This document shows, in pieces, positions 38,501 to 51,712 of a stretch of DNA of 64,000 nucleotides. The translations under genes were made by a program, and so were the position numbers. The DNA comes from Larus michahellis (taxonomy: Eukaryota > Chordata > Aves > Charadriiformes > Laridae). The notes beneath the pieces are model-generated. The model had not been told where the DNA came from. It was given only the letters and a program-made list of their open reading frames with translations, and ran no database searches. The DNA is taken from the NCBI RefSeq assembly GCF_964199755.1, contig NC_133901.1, positions 45,105,418 through 45,169,417 on the forward strand, written 5' to 3'. Every line of letters begins with the position of its first letter. Within the stretch, counting starts at the first letter, position 1.

Positions 38501-40818
38501 CACAAGCTTTTCCAAAGAAAGGATGAAGCCGTTCTGCCTTGACAACAGTTTGCTCAGGATCAGCAAAACAATAGCTGTCTGTTCACACATGCACAAGTTG
38601 CTTTAGGAGACAGTCACTTGTAGTGAGAAATGATGGTCCTCTTCTTGCCAGGAAACCACTTGGGCTTTCCTTGTAAATCATCTTATTTACCGAGAAGTGA
38701 ATAATCTGATAATAATAACAACCAGTTAGAATCTGAGTTATTTAATGAGTAGCACATGCAGCCATCAGCACGTGAGGCCTGATACCCCTAAGGCTATTGC
38801 AAATCCAAGGGATTCATACACCCAACTCTCTTCCAACTATGTATGTTCCACAACCCACTTGCTTCTTACAAGCTTAACTTTATTTAAAAATTTGAAAAAT
38901 CATGGTAATAGTCAGGCTGTTGCAGAGTCTGTTGCATCGATTAAAAAGCACATGGAAACCCTTTCAGTGGCTTTGCTAAGTCAGCTCTGGCTCCGCTCCA
39001 CACTGTTGTGGAGGTGGCACCACACAGTCCCTGAGAAATTACCCTTTTATCTGTACATGGTACTGCATCTAGTATTTGTCTGATGACAAGGAAAGATGTG
39101 AAGGCCAAATTGCGGCCTGGGTTAAGAACCTCTTGGTGGGGACACTGAAATCTGTGCAACGCTCTGTCTTGCAGTGGAGATAGCCAAAGGGGTGTAAATT
39201 CAGACTTCAAGCATGTCCCTTTAGACCTCAAAGTCAACTAACTGGCAATAGATTTTTTTTAAACTCTTACAAAACACAGAAAATATGAACTAGGATATTT
39301 TTAGAGGAAATAATGATTACTAAGAATAATTTTTCGTGATGGATAATTAAACAATTTTCTGAATATTTGTTTGGGGGAAAAAATGTTTTCCCCTGTACGA
39401 GGCAGCATCAGCACACTTTCCCCCCCAAAACCAAGTTCCTTTTTAAGTTTCTTTGCGAGAATTCTGATTATCCTGTTTTTCACTAGATTTTAAGATTAAT
39501 ATGACTTTAATTTTACTTAATCCTGGTGTTATTGTCATTACTCACCTTTGGAAGTGATGCTCTCCATTGGCTGGAAATTGAACATCACACAGTTTGGCTT
39601 GTCAGCAAGTTGTGTGGTCCAGTACACGCACAAGTACTGGTAAATACGGGGTGAATGATGGCAGTCTTATAAGGCACAGCTAGTATTTGAAGTTAGGATA
39701 GGGTGGATTAGGCTTTTAAAATAAGTTCATAAATGTTTCAGAAAATAACTTTGAAGTAAAGAGTTGCCAGCCTTGGGGAATCCTGTCTTTCTACAAATCA
39801 GATGGTGCTGTGCTGTCCTTTTGTTTGGATTTAGGAAATAAATTAGGTGCCCAAATGCTAAACCAATCTGCTTTCCAGGCCAAGATTGCTGGTTCTGGAC
39901 CTGCCTGCTGTCAGCAGGGTTGCTAGAGGGAGCAGCTTCAGGCAGGGTGAGAGAGATTTGCTTGCTTTGAGGTTTTAGGGCCTCATCTATTACCAAAAGT
40001 AGCTAGAGTGTCCAAAGCCGGCCAGCATCTGTAGCTGTGGAGTAACACACTAAGTCCTTTACCCACTTCCCTGACAGACCACAGGAGAAAGTGCCTGAAC
40101 ATGAGGTGGTGGGGGAACATTTCTGCTGTGTCACACATTCATTAGACTGACACCGAAGGCAGACACTTTCTTTCACACATCTGGATTTAACTCAACTTTT
40201 GAGATGACTCTCTAATCCCCTAGAGATAAGCAGGAGAAAATAAAAAACTTACCATGTCTTTAAATGTTTGAGGGGGTCCAGCTTCATTCTTAGGCTGATG
40301 TTAATCATTGTAAACTTCCTAAACTTTGTTGGAATACGATGAGTGGAAAACTACTATATGAGGCGATGTCTGTGTTCCTGTTTCCTTGTGCTCATGGCAG
40401 AGTTAGTTTCACAACAGCAGTCACGCAAGGCGGAAGACTCTGAGTGAGCCCATGGGTGCAGGCAGACACTGGTGACCTGCAAAACATTTGTAAGTAAGAG
40501 TAAAAAGAGAGTTTGAATGTGGAACAGTGCCTATGGACTCCTGAGATCCCATTTCCCCTCTGCATATCTGTTTCAATGGGTTTAACATAACAGTCTACCT
40601 AGACCTTACCTGATAAAGGATTCAGTAGTTTATATTTTGGCTATGTTGTCCAGAAATAGGGCATTAGTTAACAGCTTGTAGATCTCCTTACTTGGCAAAG
40701 AGATGCATTGGATAAACTGAGGACTTTGCTCACAAAAGCTTTCTCTTTGCATATGTCGGGATAACTTTACAGATCCTGGAACAGGGAAAACTGGTCCTAT
40801 TTAGTATGTGTTATTATC
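29565..40818. other. Long intergenic stretch, no supported gene
   Basis: About 11 kb with only short, unremarkable frames on both strands. A G10 run followed by purine-rich sequence lies at 35821-35849. A 58-base splice-flanked open segment at about 38332-38389 (+) is coding-like but isolated. None of the human neighbours expected near here (ANXA11, PLAC9, TMEM254) is recognisable by eye. Confidence 0.4.
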
Positions 40819-40943
40819 AAGGCCAGGTTGGATGGGGCTTTAAGCAGCCTGGTCTAGTGGAAGGTGCCTCTGCCCATGGTAAGGGGGTTGGAACTAGATG
40901 ATCTTTAAGGTCCTTTCCAGCCCAAACCATTCTGTGATTCTAT
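40819..40943 (+). mobile_element. CR1 LINE 3' end
   Basis: The segment reads 'aaggccaggttggatggggctttaagcagcctggtctagtgg', then 'ggttggaactagatgatctttaaggtcctttccagcccaaaccattctgtgattctat'. This is the characteristic avian CR1 3' end with its ATTCTRTG-type terminus, in forward orientation and 5'-truncated. Confidence 0.93.
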
Positions 40944-42254
40944 TGTAATGAAGGATTTGAATATTTCTGGAGTGAATAATTAAGTAACCTGCGGAGGTAG
41001 ATCACCTGCAGGCACCAAACTGTTCAAGCAGAAAGGTGTCTTGGTTTGACGTTAGCCCTGCTGCATTAATCATCCTAAGTAGACACCTGTAAGATAAATT
41101 GCCTAGTTTGCAGAGAGTAACAGCAAGAATGATTCACGGGCCATGACATCAAGCAGAGGGCTGAACAGAGGCCAGGAAGATTCATGCCATGTCACAGAGC
41201 AGGTGGTGAGAACATGCACTCAAAATATTTGAGTAATTAAATTTAAGCCACTGCAGCAATGTTGTGCATGGCCAGTTGCTGCTCTGGAATTACAGCAACG
41301 TGCACAGCTACAAGGCTCCAAGCGGTCCCTTTGGTGGCCCCTGCATTCACACCAGCTGTGAGCTCGCCTTTGCTCCCCAGTTACCTTCATACTTTGACTG
41401 TTCCATCTCCCTGTCACACAGAGGCTGAGAGGAGCTGGTCTGGCCCTGGAGCCGGGTACTTCCTTGCTCAGCTCTCCACAACCAAGCTGGAACTAACAAA
41501 GCACAAATGAGTGTGACTAATAGCCAGGCGTTTGGGTTTATGTATATGGAGGCATGCCCAGATCCTCAACCAGCTTTTCTACCATGTCAAGGAGCTTATG
41601 CAGAGCCTTCATTGCCTAAGCTATGTTGAAGTCAATGGCCCCAGAGTAAGGAAAAAGAATAATAGGCATTTCTGGATGCATGTGTTGCACTGCACATTTG
41701 TGAATCTAACCTTGTGAATACTCAACTTCAGCAGGTGACTGGACTCCAGTAAGAAAGTTGTTCAGAGAGCTTTGTCTCAATCCTTTAGCTTGAGCTGGAG
41801 GGTGCAGACTCTGAGCAGCTTCTGCAATGAGCGCAGAATATAGGCTGCTTCAGAAATATAGGCATCCACCAAGCTCAGCCCTATGGCAATACCAACGAGG
41901 GTTTGCCAAGAAGCCTGTGGTGCCCAAAAATCAGCTGTATCCGAATCCCTCTACTATCTAGCTTAACAGAATTGGCCTTGTCATGGCTCTACTGATCTTC
42001 CTAAACCCCACGGGCACTGTAACTCCTGTTGGCTCCTGTGTTTTCTTTCACACACATCCCACATGGCATTCTTGTGCTACCACTTTGAGTCAGGAGTTGC
42101 TGAGGGGCTCAGGACAGGTGGCTTCTGGCCACCAATTTTCAGGTATATGAAGGTTAAGGACCTGCTGACTCTAAAGCTTTCCTATAGGAAATGTAAGGTG
42201 GGTGAGACTCCCCTTTGTGCTCATAGCTCTGTGTAACCCTAGCAGCACTGCTTA

Positions 42255-42390
42255 TTTCTTCTTTCAGGGGACCCGTTATGGGTGAAGATTTCTTCTTTCA
42301 GGGGACCCGTTATGGGTGAAGATTTCTTCTTTCAGGGGACCCGTTATGGGTGAAGATTTCTTCTTTCAGGGGACCCGTTATGGGTGAAGA
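42255..42390. repeat. Four exact copies of a 34-bp tandem repeat
   Basis: Copies start at 42255, 42289, 42323 and 42357 with no differences. Each contains a TTTCTTCTTTCAG segment (acceptor-like), a short GGGACCCGTTATGG core and GGTGAAGA (donor-like). The period is not a multiple of three. It lies about 450 bases beyond the stop codon of the lung-lectin-like gene. The perfect identity points to recent expansion or an active minisatellite. Confidence 0.95.
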
Positions 42391-42842
42391 TGGCCAAAGA
42401 AATGCAGGCTGAGCAACAGCAGGGGTAATAGAAGTGTCAGTACAGATAGGTTTGGTGAGCTAAACTTAGAGAAAGGGATCAAAATACACACAACTTAGAG
42501 GCTTGTGGGTAAAGGGGTGCTGAAAGTTCTTGTGGCTGTAAGTTACTTCAGGTATGTGCCCAAGAAATCTGCTTTTTGCTCTTGTAATAAGTAGGAGCCT
42601 GCAGGTAGGAGTATGAAGAAACTCAGTGAGCAATGACTACCAGAACAGACAAAATGGCCACTGCTTTCATGATAAGTAATTTCCTCTTTATGGTTGACAT
42701 TTTTTAAAAGACAGATCAGGCTAGGAAAGAGTGACTTTTCTTTTTCATGCTGCATTATCTGATTTCACTAGCTGCAAATGAAGAGGAAAGGGATAGGCAA
42801 GCGTATTCCAGGGAGCCCGCTAGACAGCAGCAAGGGGAAGCA

Positions 42843-44841
42843 CTAAAACTGACAGACAATAAGGTGATTCTGGTTGCACTTTCTGTCATTCCAAGTGCCA
42901 TCAGTGTACATCTCCACACATTCCTCTTCCCCTTTGCCAGAAGGTTCATGTAAATACCAGTTAGTATAGGTCAGCTGTGTACCATCCAGGAACTGGAATT
43001 TGCTTGGAATTAGAGATTCTTTTATCCCCAGGTAGGCATAGGTGTTAAAACTTTTCACAAAGTACAAAATGGCATCATTCTCGCCTGGGTTCCTTGGAGT
43101 GGCAATAGACCCTCCAGCCTCTTTGCATTTTTTCATTGTAGCATGGAAATCAGCTCTTTTCCCATTGGTAGCAAATATTTTTCCTCCAGATTCTGTTATC
43201 ATCTTTTCCAAGTGGAGGACTGCAAGGTGAGGTAAAAGCCGTTAATATTTATGCATTGTTTTGCGGTCACCTTGCTGCCAATTGTAATTCCTGCTACTTT
43301 CCTACATAACTTCAGATTAAACCCAGGAAAAGGTAAAGGAGAGGACAATTTGAAATGAAAGATAAAAAAAAAGAAAAAAGACAACCACCAAAAGTTAGAA
43401 GAAATCTGAAAAGATGAGGGGAGGTGAAAAAGGGAAGAAACATAGGTATACAGACAATGAAATAGGACAAGAAGAAAAGAGGTTGGAGGAGTGAAGGAAA
43501 TGAGGAATTCTACATTTGGAAAAAGTATATTATTATTTTCTTTGAGACACTGTATAAGCCCTCTGAGATGTTTTGCAGTATACAAGGTTGTATGTCAGTC
43601 CTTGAGTGACTAGGATCTTAGATGTGATCCGGTTGTGATTGTTTTGTTATGTTCATAGCATTCGGTTTGTTTGTCTATTAGGAGTAAGAGGTGCCCATGG
43701 AACTCTTCTGCATAGGCAGGAATTCTAATTGATAAATTTCTGGCTCTCCTGCCAGCTTCAGAGCTGTTACCTAGGTATCTCCCACTAGTTATGAAAAACT
43801 AATTCCCCCCCTTCCATTTGAGAGCTATCACTCTCCTATCTACTAATGATCAAAATAGAAATGAAATGCAATAAAATTGCAGAAAATTCTGGCTTTTTCC
43901 TAAGAAGCCATTTTGTTGTTCATCTTGTTTATGCCCACTAATCCAGCTACAGCAGAAAGTAAAGGCAGGTAAATTACCTCCTTCGAGTCTGGAAATCCGA
44001 TGTTCTAATTGACGGATAACGTCTTCCACTTCATTATCAACCATCGGTAGGAAACCTATGAACAAAAGCAGTTGTTATGCACTTTGCGTTACAGTTTGAA
44101 TCTTGGCTTTCAAGATAAAGCAGAAATAATCGTGTGAAATTAATATGAATTTTTTGAATGTTTATTTGACTCTATTTTAGTTTACTGCTGAGATTTAAAT
44201 TGGGAATATTTTCAGGCATTGATCCTTGGAAGGATAGGGAATACATTGCTGGAAACTACCTGCAGATCAGTGATGTTTATGGAAAATTTGTATTAGCAAA
44301 TTGTTGGTCTTCACTCTATAAGTGAATGAGCCACTCCAGGCAAAACACTGGCATTTGTGCAGTAGGTTTAGTTATTTTTAATTGTGTCTAGGGATTGCTG
44401 ACAGAATCTTTCAGGCTGTTCAAGCACTTGCTTGCAGGTCCAACCTAATGCCTAGCAACAAGTTTCTTGTGTTATGGGAAATGATACCCTTCTTTCTGTG
44501 ACTTGAACCATTGCATCATTAAGCAGGAGACATTTAAGCGTCTTACTTTATACAGGGAATTAATACAGATCTGTTGATTTTCCACCAAGTAGAACCCACA
44601 TCAGATTATACAGCATAGCACTGAGTTTACAAAGCATAAAAATGGAACACAACAGTACATCTGGATGAAAATTGAGACGTTAACTGCATGTACCTGGTAT
44701 AAATCCTTGATCTATCCCATCTTCAGGCAACTGTGCAAAACTGGAGAGTGGAAAACTTCCTGCTGGTTTACCTTGAGCACAGCATGGGAACAGCAAAAAA
44801 GCCACTCCTAAGATTTTGTGGAACAACCGTGGAGACCGCAT
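42843..44841 (-). CDS. SFTPA2: Lung-lectin-like collectin without collagen region (chicken cLL/SFTPA2-like)
   Basis: Three coding exons on the minus strand, 44841-44694, 44055-43978 and 43219-42843, join in phase 1/1 to 603 nt, giving 200 residues. The order is: signal peptide (1 to about 22, ending FPCCA); a short linker without Gly-X-Y triplets (23-50); a heptad-like coiled-coil neck (51-76); and a C-type lectin domain with Cys107, 176, 190 and 198. The Ca-site motifs are EPS (167-169) and WND (185-187). Neck and lectin exons have exactly the lengths (78 and 377 nt) of those in the neighbouring SP-A gene. An upstream in-frame stop just before the ATG fixes the start. Chicken lung lectin is known to lack collagen, which fits. 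It is probably a secreted trimer that binds glycans. The symbol follows chicken usage and does not imply orthology to human SFTPA2. Confidence 0.88.
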
Positions 44842-44891
44842 TATTTAAAGCCAAGAGTAAAACAGACTGTTTTACTCTCCAGTGTAGAGTC
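44842..44891 (-). other. SFTPA2: 5' untranslated part of the lung-lectin-like coding exon
   Basis: A strong acceptor (a long run of T followed by AAATGCAG on the minus strand) ends just before 44891. This would put 50 untranslated bases ahead of the ATG, joined to the short first exon near 45.48 kb. Confidence 0.6.
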
Positions 44892-45472
44892 CTGCATTTA
44901 AAAAAAAAAAAAAAGCTTCTGATTTTCGCTGTCTGGGTTTAAAGTTTTATGTATGTTAAGTTTTGCCCTCAGTGACGTGAATGTTATTGATGTAGCCGCA
45001 AAGTTAGGTTATTTCAAATAGTTAAAATATTTTCCAAAAGACTCAGTCTGCTAGTCTACAAGAGTTTAAGCTACAGAGTAAAAAACCAGAATATCAAAGC
45101 TATTTTTTGTACAGCAGATACCATCATATGCACTTTTCCCATGCAAAAAACTATGGTTTCAGCCATCATTTTTACAGGCGAGCAATAGACATGTCTGCTT
45201 CAGTAAGAGAAAGGCTGGTTAAGATAAACTGGAACATGCTGTCTTTACCAATTGGTTTAAAAGGAAAACAATTGTTAAGGCTTATTTTTCCATTTTAGCA
45301 TTCATCTTTTAAAGTATCTTCCCTTCAGATGATCTCCTCTGTAAAAGTTGGTGAAAGTTTTGATAAAAATGTTGAGATAAGAAAAAAAAACTATAATGGA
45401 AAGGTTTGTGATACAGTCTAAGAGGATTCAACATAATTTAAGTGGAAACCTATTTAAAGATGTTCAACTTAC

Positions 45473-45494
45473 CTAGCAGCTCCAATCTGAAATA
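45473..45494 (-). other. SFTPA2: Predicted short untranslated first exon of the lung-lectin-like gene
   Basis: Minus-strand ATTGGAGCTGCTAG is followed directly by the donor GTAAGTTGAA, with a TATA box about 30 bases upstream of 45494. The SP-A gene shows the same arrangement and the same ten donor bases. The exact transcription start is inferred. Confidence 0.55.
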
Positions 45495-45516
45495 AGAAAG
45501 ACTCGTTAAATTGTCT

Positions 45517-45524
45517 AATTTATA
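45517..45524 (-). promoter_or_regulatory. SFTPA2: Putative TATA box of the lung-lectin-like gene
   Basis: Minus-strand TATAAATT lies about 30 bases before the predicted short first exon. Its position relative to the donor matches the TATA box of the adjacent SP-A gene. Confidence 0.55.
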
Positions 45525-48500
45525 GGGCATGTAACTTGAGATTCATCTTGTTACCTATAGGAAATACAAATAGCATGTAATATAATATGAATTTGCATAT
45601 GAATAGAAAGTTAATGAACTTTAACTTGAATGATGGGGGTGTGTGTTTTCTTCAAGAGGTAAACACTTAAAATGTGAGGAAAATATTTAAGGGTACTTTC
45701 CTGATTTGTAGAAACACTTTCATGTGTTTTAAAAAACCCAGCCCTGGAGCAGAACAAAGCAATTTCTCAATACATATTTGAAATACGCAACATTTCCACA
45801 GAATGGCTGTGTAAATGTTACATTGTGAATGCCACTGAAGATAAGCCAAAACAAGGAGTTCACCTGAAATATAATATGCACAAGGAACACCACCATCATT
45901 TTCATTACAGACCGAGGACTTATCAGTGATAATGACTTGATGTCTTATAACTAAATAGAATATCATATTTGTGGCAGCAAAGCCAAAAGACAACGGTACC
46001 TCTGCAGCATATGTAGATGTAACAGCCACAGAAGCACATACTTAAATAATTCACAGAATACTCCAGGGGAAGTTTATAAATCATAAATAATAACAGTTTT
46101 ATCCAACAGAACAATGAACTTCCAGTAAAGCAAGAAGCTTCTCTAAGTGAGTCCTGTAAGTACAGAAGCCTCAAGACGCAGAACATTGCTGAACTAGAAA
46201 TGCATTGCCATTCACCTTTAAGTTATTCTCACCTGAGAGTTGTTTCTATCTGATGAAGACTTTTAGGAAAGGAGTTTGAGGCTCTGCTCCAGTTCAAACG
46301 AACAAGATGCGGGCACATCATCCTTGTGGTGTCAGGCCAGCATCCTGATGTTACAGCGAGACTAACAACCGAGTTCGCTGAGGAATAGGTGCTTTGAGAT
46401 TAAATGTGGAACATGAGCAACATCCATATTAGTCTAAGATGCTACTGGATCTAAGCAAGCCTAGATGGCCTCCATAGGCACTTTGCACCTGTGCCCTGCA
46501 CCTTCATACTTAGTTCAACAACTGATGTAGAGTCCTTTGTCGTTGGCATTGTGCCCACAGAAGCCTGATTAATTCCTGCAGCATGTTTATTAAGTGCCCT
46601 GGAAAAGGCACCAATCCTGTGAAAAATAAATAAGCGGTACCCAGGTGCATGTACCTTGACAGAGGAGGGCTCTTTTAAATTTGCACGCATAACCTTTATT
46701 TAAAGTTTCTTGTTAAATTTCAAGGTTCTTAGCTTTTGAGTGTTTGACCTAATGCTTGTAACATTCTTTTGGCTGAGGTTTTCTAATTGTTTTATGGAAA
46801 AAAAAAACCCCAAACCAAACAGCCAACAGAGAACATGAGACAAGCCATTACCTGGGAGGTCCAGATGAGCCCTAGAAAAGGTCATTGGCAGAACCTGGGC
46901 CTTTGCATCTGTGGTGAGAACTAGCACTTCAACTGCATCTGGAAGAAACTGCAGGTTAGGCGAGTGTGAGAAGAGGATGAGGCTTGGCCTCCATTACTGG
47001 GTTTCACATGCTGACTTATGGCCTGGGAAACCAGCAGGGAGACAAAAGTTTTCTTTGTATAATAGACTGGTGAGAAGAGCTGATGTAGATTTGAAAAATT
47101 CTAAACTAAGAGGCTAGAAATTAAGCTAAAATAGATACTTAAAAATACTTACTTTTTTTCTACGCTTGTTTGATTGCCTAATAGAATATTCTATAAAGCT
47201 ATCATGATTTATAAACTACTTTCTGATCTTGCTTTGAGAAGCATATCACAGAGGCTCAACACGATTCAAGGATACGGATCTGATAATGAACGAACAGTTT
47301 TTGAGTATTGAGGCAACTTTTCTTCTGTTTCCACATCTATCATTAAGAGGTTTTATAATTTAGTGCTAGTGAAACAAGTGAAGGATATTTTGAGAGTAGA
47401 TTATGTTACACAATGTAGGCAGTAGGTAAATGCAAAACATACTAAGGACAAAAGTTGGTCAACACTGCTTTCTTAGCTGCTTCAAGAAATACAGGCACAA
47501 GAGTTGAATTTCAGTTTATGAAAGTGGGTGTGTGTTCCGTCCCTCAGCCTGTTAGCCCTTCCTTTGTATACTTATCCTCCTGAAAGTTGTTGTTTTTTTC
47601 CTTCATGGTGCTAGTCACACTGCAGATAACCTTGAAAATTCTTTTCTTATTATCTCAGTTTGTATTTAAGTGGCCTCAACCCCACTTATGTTTTCTGTTT
47701 ATGTTGATTTTGTGCTGTTCTGCTATTGTTTCCATCCTACCTTGCTACCACCTTGTCCTGTGCTTTCTGCATTTGCTTTTCTCTTCCAAAGAATTCTCAG
47801 ACTGGCCCCAGCAGCTCCCTTATGCCTGGGAATACCAGGAAGAGCACAGAGCATGCAGGACCCGGTGTCTTCCTTTCTCAGAGGAGGCTGAGGCTATTTT
47901 TGCTGAGCTTTAAAAACAGGAAGCAAAGAATACAGCAAGATATGGACACCTGTGATGGCAAACTTCAATATGGCTTTTTTTTTTTTTAATTATGAGCAGC
48001 ATTTTAGAGCAGAAAGTCTTAATTTTACCTGTAGACAGTGTGATCAATGCTTGTAAATGCTATCACCACCTTGCTCCACTGACTTAAATCATGCATGAAG
48101 GATCCAAGTGGAGGTCACTAGATTTCTCTGATATGTCACCTGCTGCAACTCAGCTGAAAAACACAGAAAGAAATAGTTTTGTGTTTCTAACAAATAGAAA
48201 GCAAGACAACGTCTTGTCTTTTGAATAGTTGTTAGTAGCAAAATAGTGGGAGAGAGAAAAAAAACCCTCATATGAACCAGATGAAACTATTATTTCATAT
48301 ATTCTGCAGTTATTCTCCATTACCTGCAGAAGGAGGTTAAATTGTTCACTACGGTCTTTACTACCATAATTACCATTGCTGCAGCCTCCTCAAGGGTTAA
48401 GGTTGCTGTACAGTTCCTTTTGGCTTCTGAGTCACAAGGGCAGAGATGGGTGAAAGTTTCATTCCAGATTTTACCTGGCATCACACCTGGCTTATCACCC

Positions 48501-50555
48501 TTGAGCCAAATTCTACAAAATCCTGGTTTTCTAACAGGGACTTCAAATCAAATCCAAGTCTCCTTATTGTTTTTAAAGGTGCTATTCTAACTTCCAAGCA
48601 TCCTGTATTGATTGTGTTTTAAACCCAGGTATGTTTGTATAACTGCAGGTTAATATGATTTTATAACTGTACATTTCAACTCCTGATAACGAAAATCACT
48701 TGCAATCTGACACTCTTTGAGGTCCAGACAGACATGTCGTACCATTACACAACACTCCTAAGAACATTGTTTTCCTCTGGTTCATAAGAATTGTAATAGG
48801 GCCATTAGTCTTTCTACCGCTTCTCAGTGTGGTTTCAAAGCCAGCTAACAAATTTCCTGGTGGAAAATATTTCTTCTCCTATTTGTTCTTACTGTTCTTC
48901 TAAAGAAAAGCTGCAAATACATGTAAAATGTATGGTTAACCTTTACCCTGCTTTGTATTTGCAGCACTGCTAGGACATTGTGGCAGCAAGTACTGGTATT
49001 TTTCCGCCATGTATGTTTTTTTTCTCTCAAAGAGAACAGAGAAATAAATCATTCTTCTTTAAATTTGGCTTTGAAGTTAAAAGAAATAAATAAAGGAGGC
49101 ACTGGTCCCAATTTATACAAGATAAGGTAGCCCTGCCAGTTACTATGTTCACATAGGGTTGAATTTGAACTCCATTTTCCCAAGAACCATGGGGCTTAGG
49201 TTTTTAAATCAAATTTCTACAAAATCTGGAAGCCAGAGAAAAATACTTAGTTCCTGTAATTGAAGGTCAATTTCTTTACATGTGGTAGGCATTGACAGGG
49301 GCAGGGGAGAGGTTTCTGAGTGCTCAAAATTGCTAATAGTATTTCTAAGCTAAACACCTAATTAAATTATACAGTTATAAAAGAGGATATCACCCTAGAC
49401 CAGAGAGAATTATCTCTGAAATCAATATCCATAATTTTTATGGCCAGACAAAACTCTCACTGTTAAATATACTGTAATAACAATTGTAGTAAATTTCTCC
49501 TATGTGACATGCAATCCATTTTCCTTCAGGAGGGACTGAATTTTTATGACCTTTTAACTTGTACTAAGATCTTAATTCTCAAAATTTGCTTTTATAGCAT
49601 TTGAGAAGTAAGTTATTTTCTGAAGTAAAGACCTTACTGGTAGATTGCTTTTCTGTAGCAAAGTATTATAAATTAAGAAAAAAAGACAAACTTGGATTTT
49701 TTCCTGGTTTGGTCATTATGCACCAGGGATTATTTTTACTCATTGCATTTTTAAGGAAAGATTTTTATCAAAAATTATTTATCTTATTATAACAGAACAG
49801 AGAAACAATTTATTCTGTTTCTTCTTGCGCCTGACCTCTCTGTCCAATAAAAAAAATAAAATCCATTAACACATTAAATGCAGAATATGGATCTTTCACA
49901 AAAAATAGACTGAAATGCTTGTAAGTGTCTTAAACAGCATTTGAGGGTTTAAATTGATAGGGTTATACACACTAAAAAAAGCCATCTAAAAGAACAAAAT
50001 AACAATTTCTGGATACTTTTCTATTCCTCTCTGGAACTGCAAAGAATAATCAAGTAACATTCTACTGAGTACGTACCTTCACCAGGATTTTAATTACCAC
50101 ATATGAATCCCATGAGATACAAGTGCATCTCAAACCTGTCTGTAGAATATTGCATTTATTAGGGAATTTTATTTCTTCCACATATGATGGTTGACATTGG
50201 ACTTTTTTTTTTTCTCTGAAGTTCAAATTTAGGACATAAAAGTCCACGCAAAAGAAGGCAGACAGAGTTGTTTTTTTTTTTTATAAAGAAGCTAGGAAAC
50301 TGGCAGATGTCCCCTTGATATCTTCAGTTTTATATGCGAGGCATAGTCAAGAGTTCTAATGCAGAACAAGGAGTGCTGCTTCAAAATGGTCTAAGGGGAA
50401 GGCTGGAGCATAGCAAGAGAAGAGCTGAGTAGGATGCTATGTGGAGATATTTTGTGAAAATAACTGAGGAGTTTCATTCAATTACTTGAAATGTTACAGA
50501 TTTCAGTGCGAACCATAGAGGGGAAGGTGCTGCCTAGCAGTTCTTTGACTGGATC

Positions 50556-50589
50556 CAAGGAGTTTTTATTTTCAAGGAGTTTTTATTTT
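50556..50589. repeat. 17-bp exact tandem duplication
   Basis: Two adjacent copies of CAAGGAGTTTTTATTTT. No function apparent. Confidence 0.8.
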
Positions 50590-51681
50590 TAAGCAGCATG
50601 TGTGTTTGATTTGTTTTGGTTTTTTTTCTAATGGTAATGGCTTAAGCAGAAAGAAATTGGACTCTTAGACCTACCTTAGATGTTTTGCTTATTGATGTAA
50701 TAAAAATCAGCTTTTGATTGAGAAAATAATCTTATTTTCTTAATTGGGCAAAAAGCACCCAAGCGTCTTGAAGTCTAAATCTGTTTAGAGATTGGTGATA
50801 CATTGTGTTAAGCCACTTGTAAGACTTTACATATTAAGGATTTTAACAAGAGATTTGTATAGTCATTTTGTAAACACAAATGTGGTGGAAATACACTGTT
50901 GATTAACTAAAGAAATAGGATGCTCTAAACCTAGGTGGAGATCTATGTAAATGAATATGTGAATTTGGTTCAGATAATAAAAGTTCATGTTATTTTTTTT
51001 GGTCTTTCTCCAGCATGATGCCTTCTTGTGCCAGGTAATCATCTTGCTCTAACAAAGAATCCGTACAGTTGAAAAATTCAAAAATTGCTAACAAGGTTTA
51101 CTCATTAAAATACTAATAATTACAACACAAGAGGCAGAGGTAGTTTTAAGCAAACCTTCAACTCTTTCTAGCAGATTTAGTGCAGCTGGTCAGAGCTAAG
51201 CCTCGGAAAATTAAAAGGTATCAGTTTAGCCTTATCTTTTCTCAAAGTAACCTGAGAGTCAGAATTTTTGTCATGGCATGTTCTATTTGAACATGGTCAC
51301 ATTTGAAATTTTTGGCTAAAACGGGATCATTGTCATAGGTTTCCAAGGAAGCTATTCTGTAAAGTGGGTTCACACTTTAGAATCTATCCAATGTGGTACT
51401 GGGTCTACTTTTCCCATTTCAAAGTCCCTGTCCACTCTCAGATCAGCTGGAGTGCTGTATGCGATGCTGGACACAAATCCTCCACTGCCAAAAGTATCCC
51501 CTTATGTCCTCTGTCTGAAGACAGTAAAGCTTTCCTACTTGACAGGCCTTGTGGGACAAGGGACAACACTGCTCAGAGTCAAGTCCAGGTTCCTATGGGC
51601 TCCCTGCACAGAGCCAAATGTAGGGGTGGAGGAGAAGATGAAGCAAAACTGTTTCTGCATGTATTTTAATGACACTGCTTC

Positions 51682-51712
51682 CTTTTTTTTTTCTTCTCCC
51701 CCCCCCCCCCCC
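51682..51712. repeat. Poly-T/poly-C tract
   Basis: A T run with TTCTTCT is followed by 15 consecutive cytosines. It can form G-quadruplex or i-motif structures. It is also a typical place for sequencing-length error. Confidence 0.8.

Noticed and set aside
42255..42390. CRISPR-like reading of the 34-bp repeats
   Set aside because: The copies are directly adjacent without spacers and the genome is eukaryotic.
45855..45896. Minus-strand ATG with a hydrophobic start (MKMMVVFLVHIIFQ) and a donor, first taken as the lung lectin signal exon
   Set aside because: It does not join in frame to the neck through the visible exons, while the exon at 44841-44694 gives a complete signal peptide and perfect phase.
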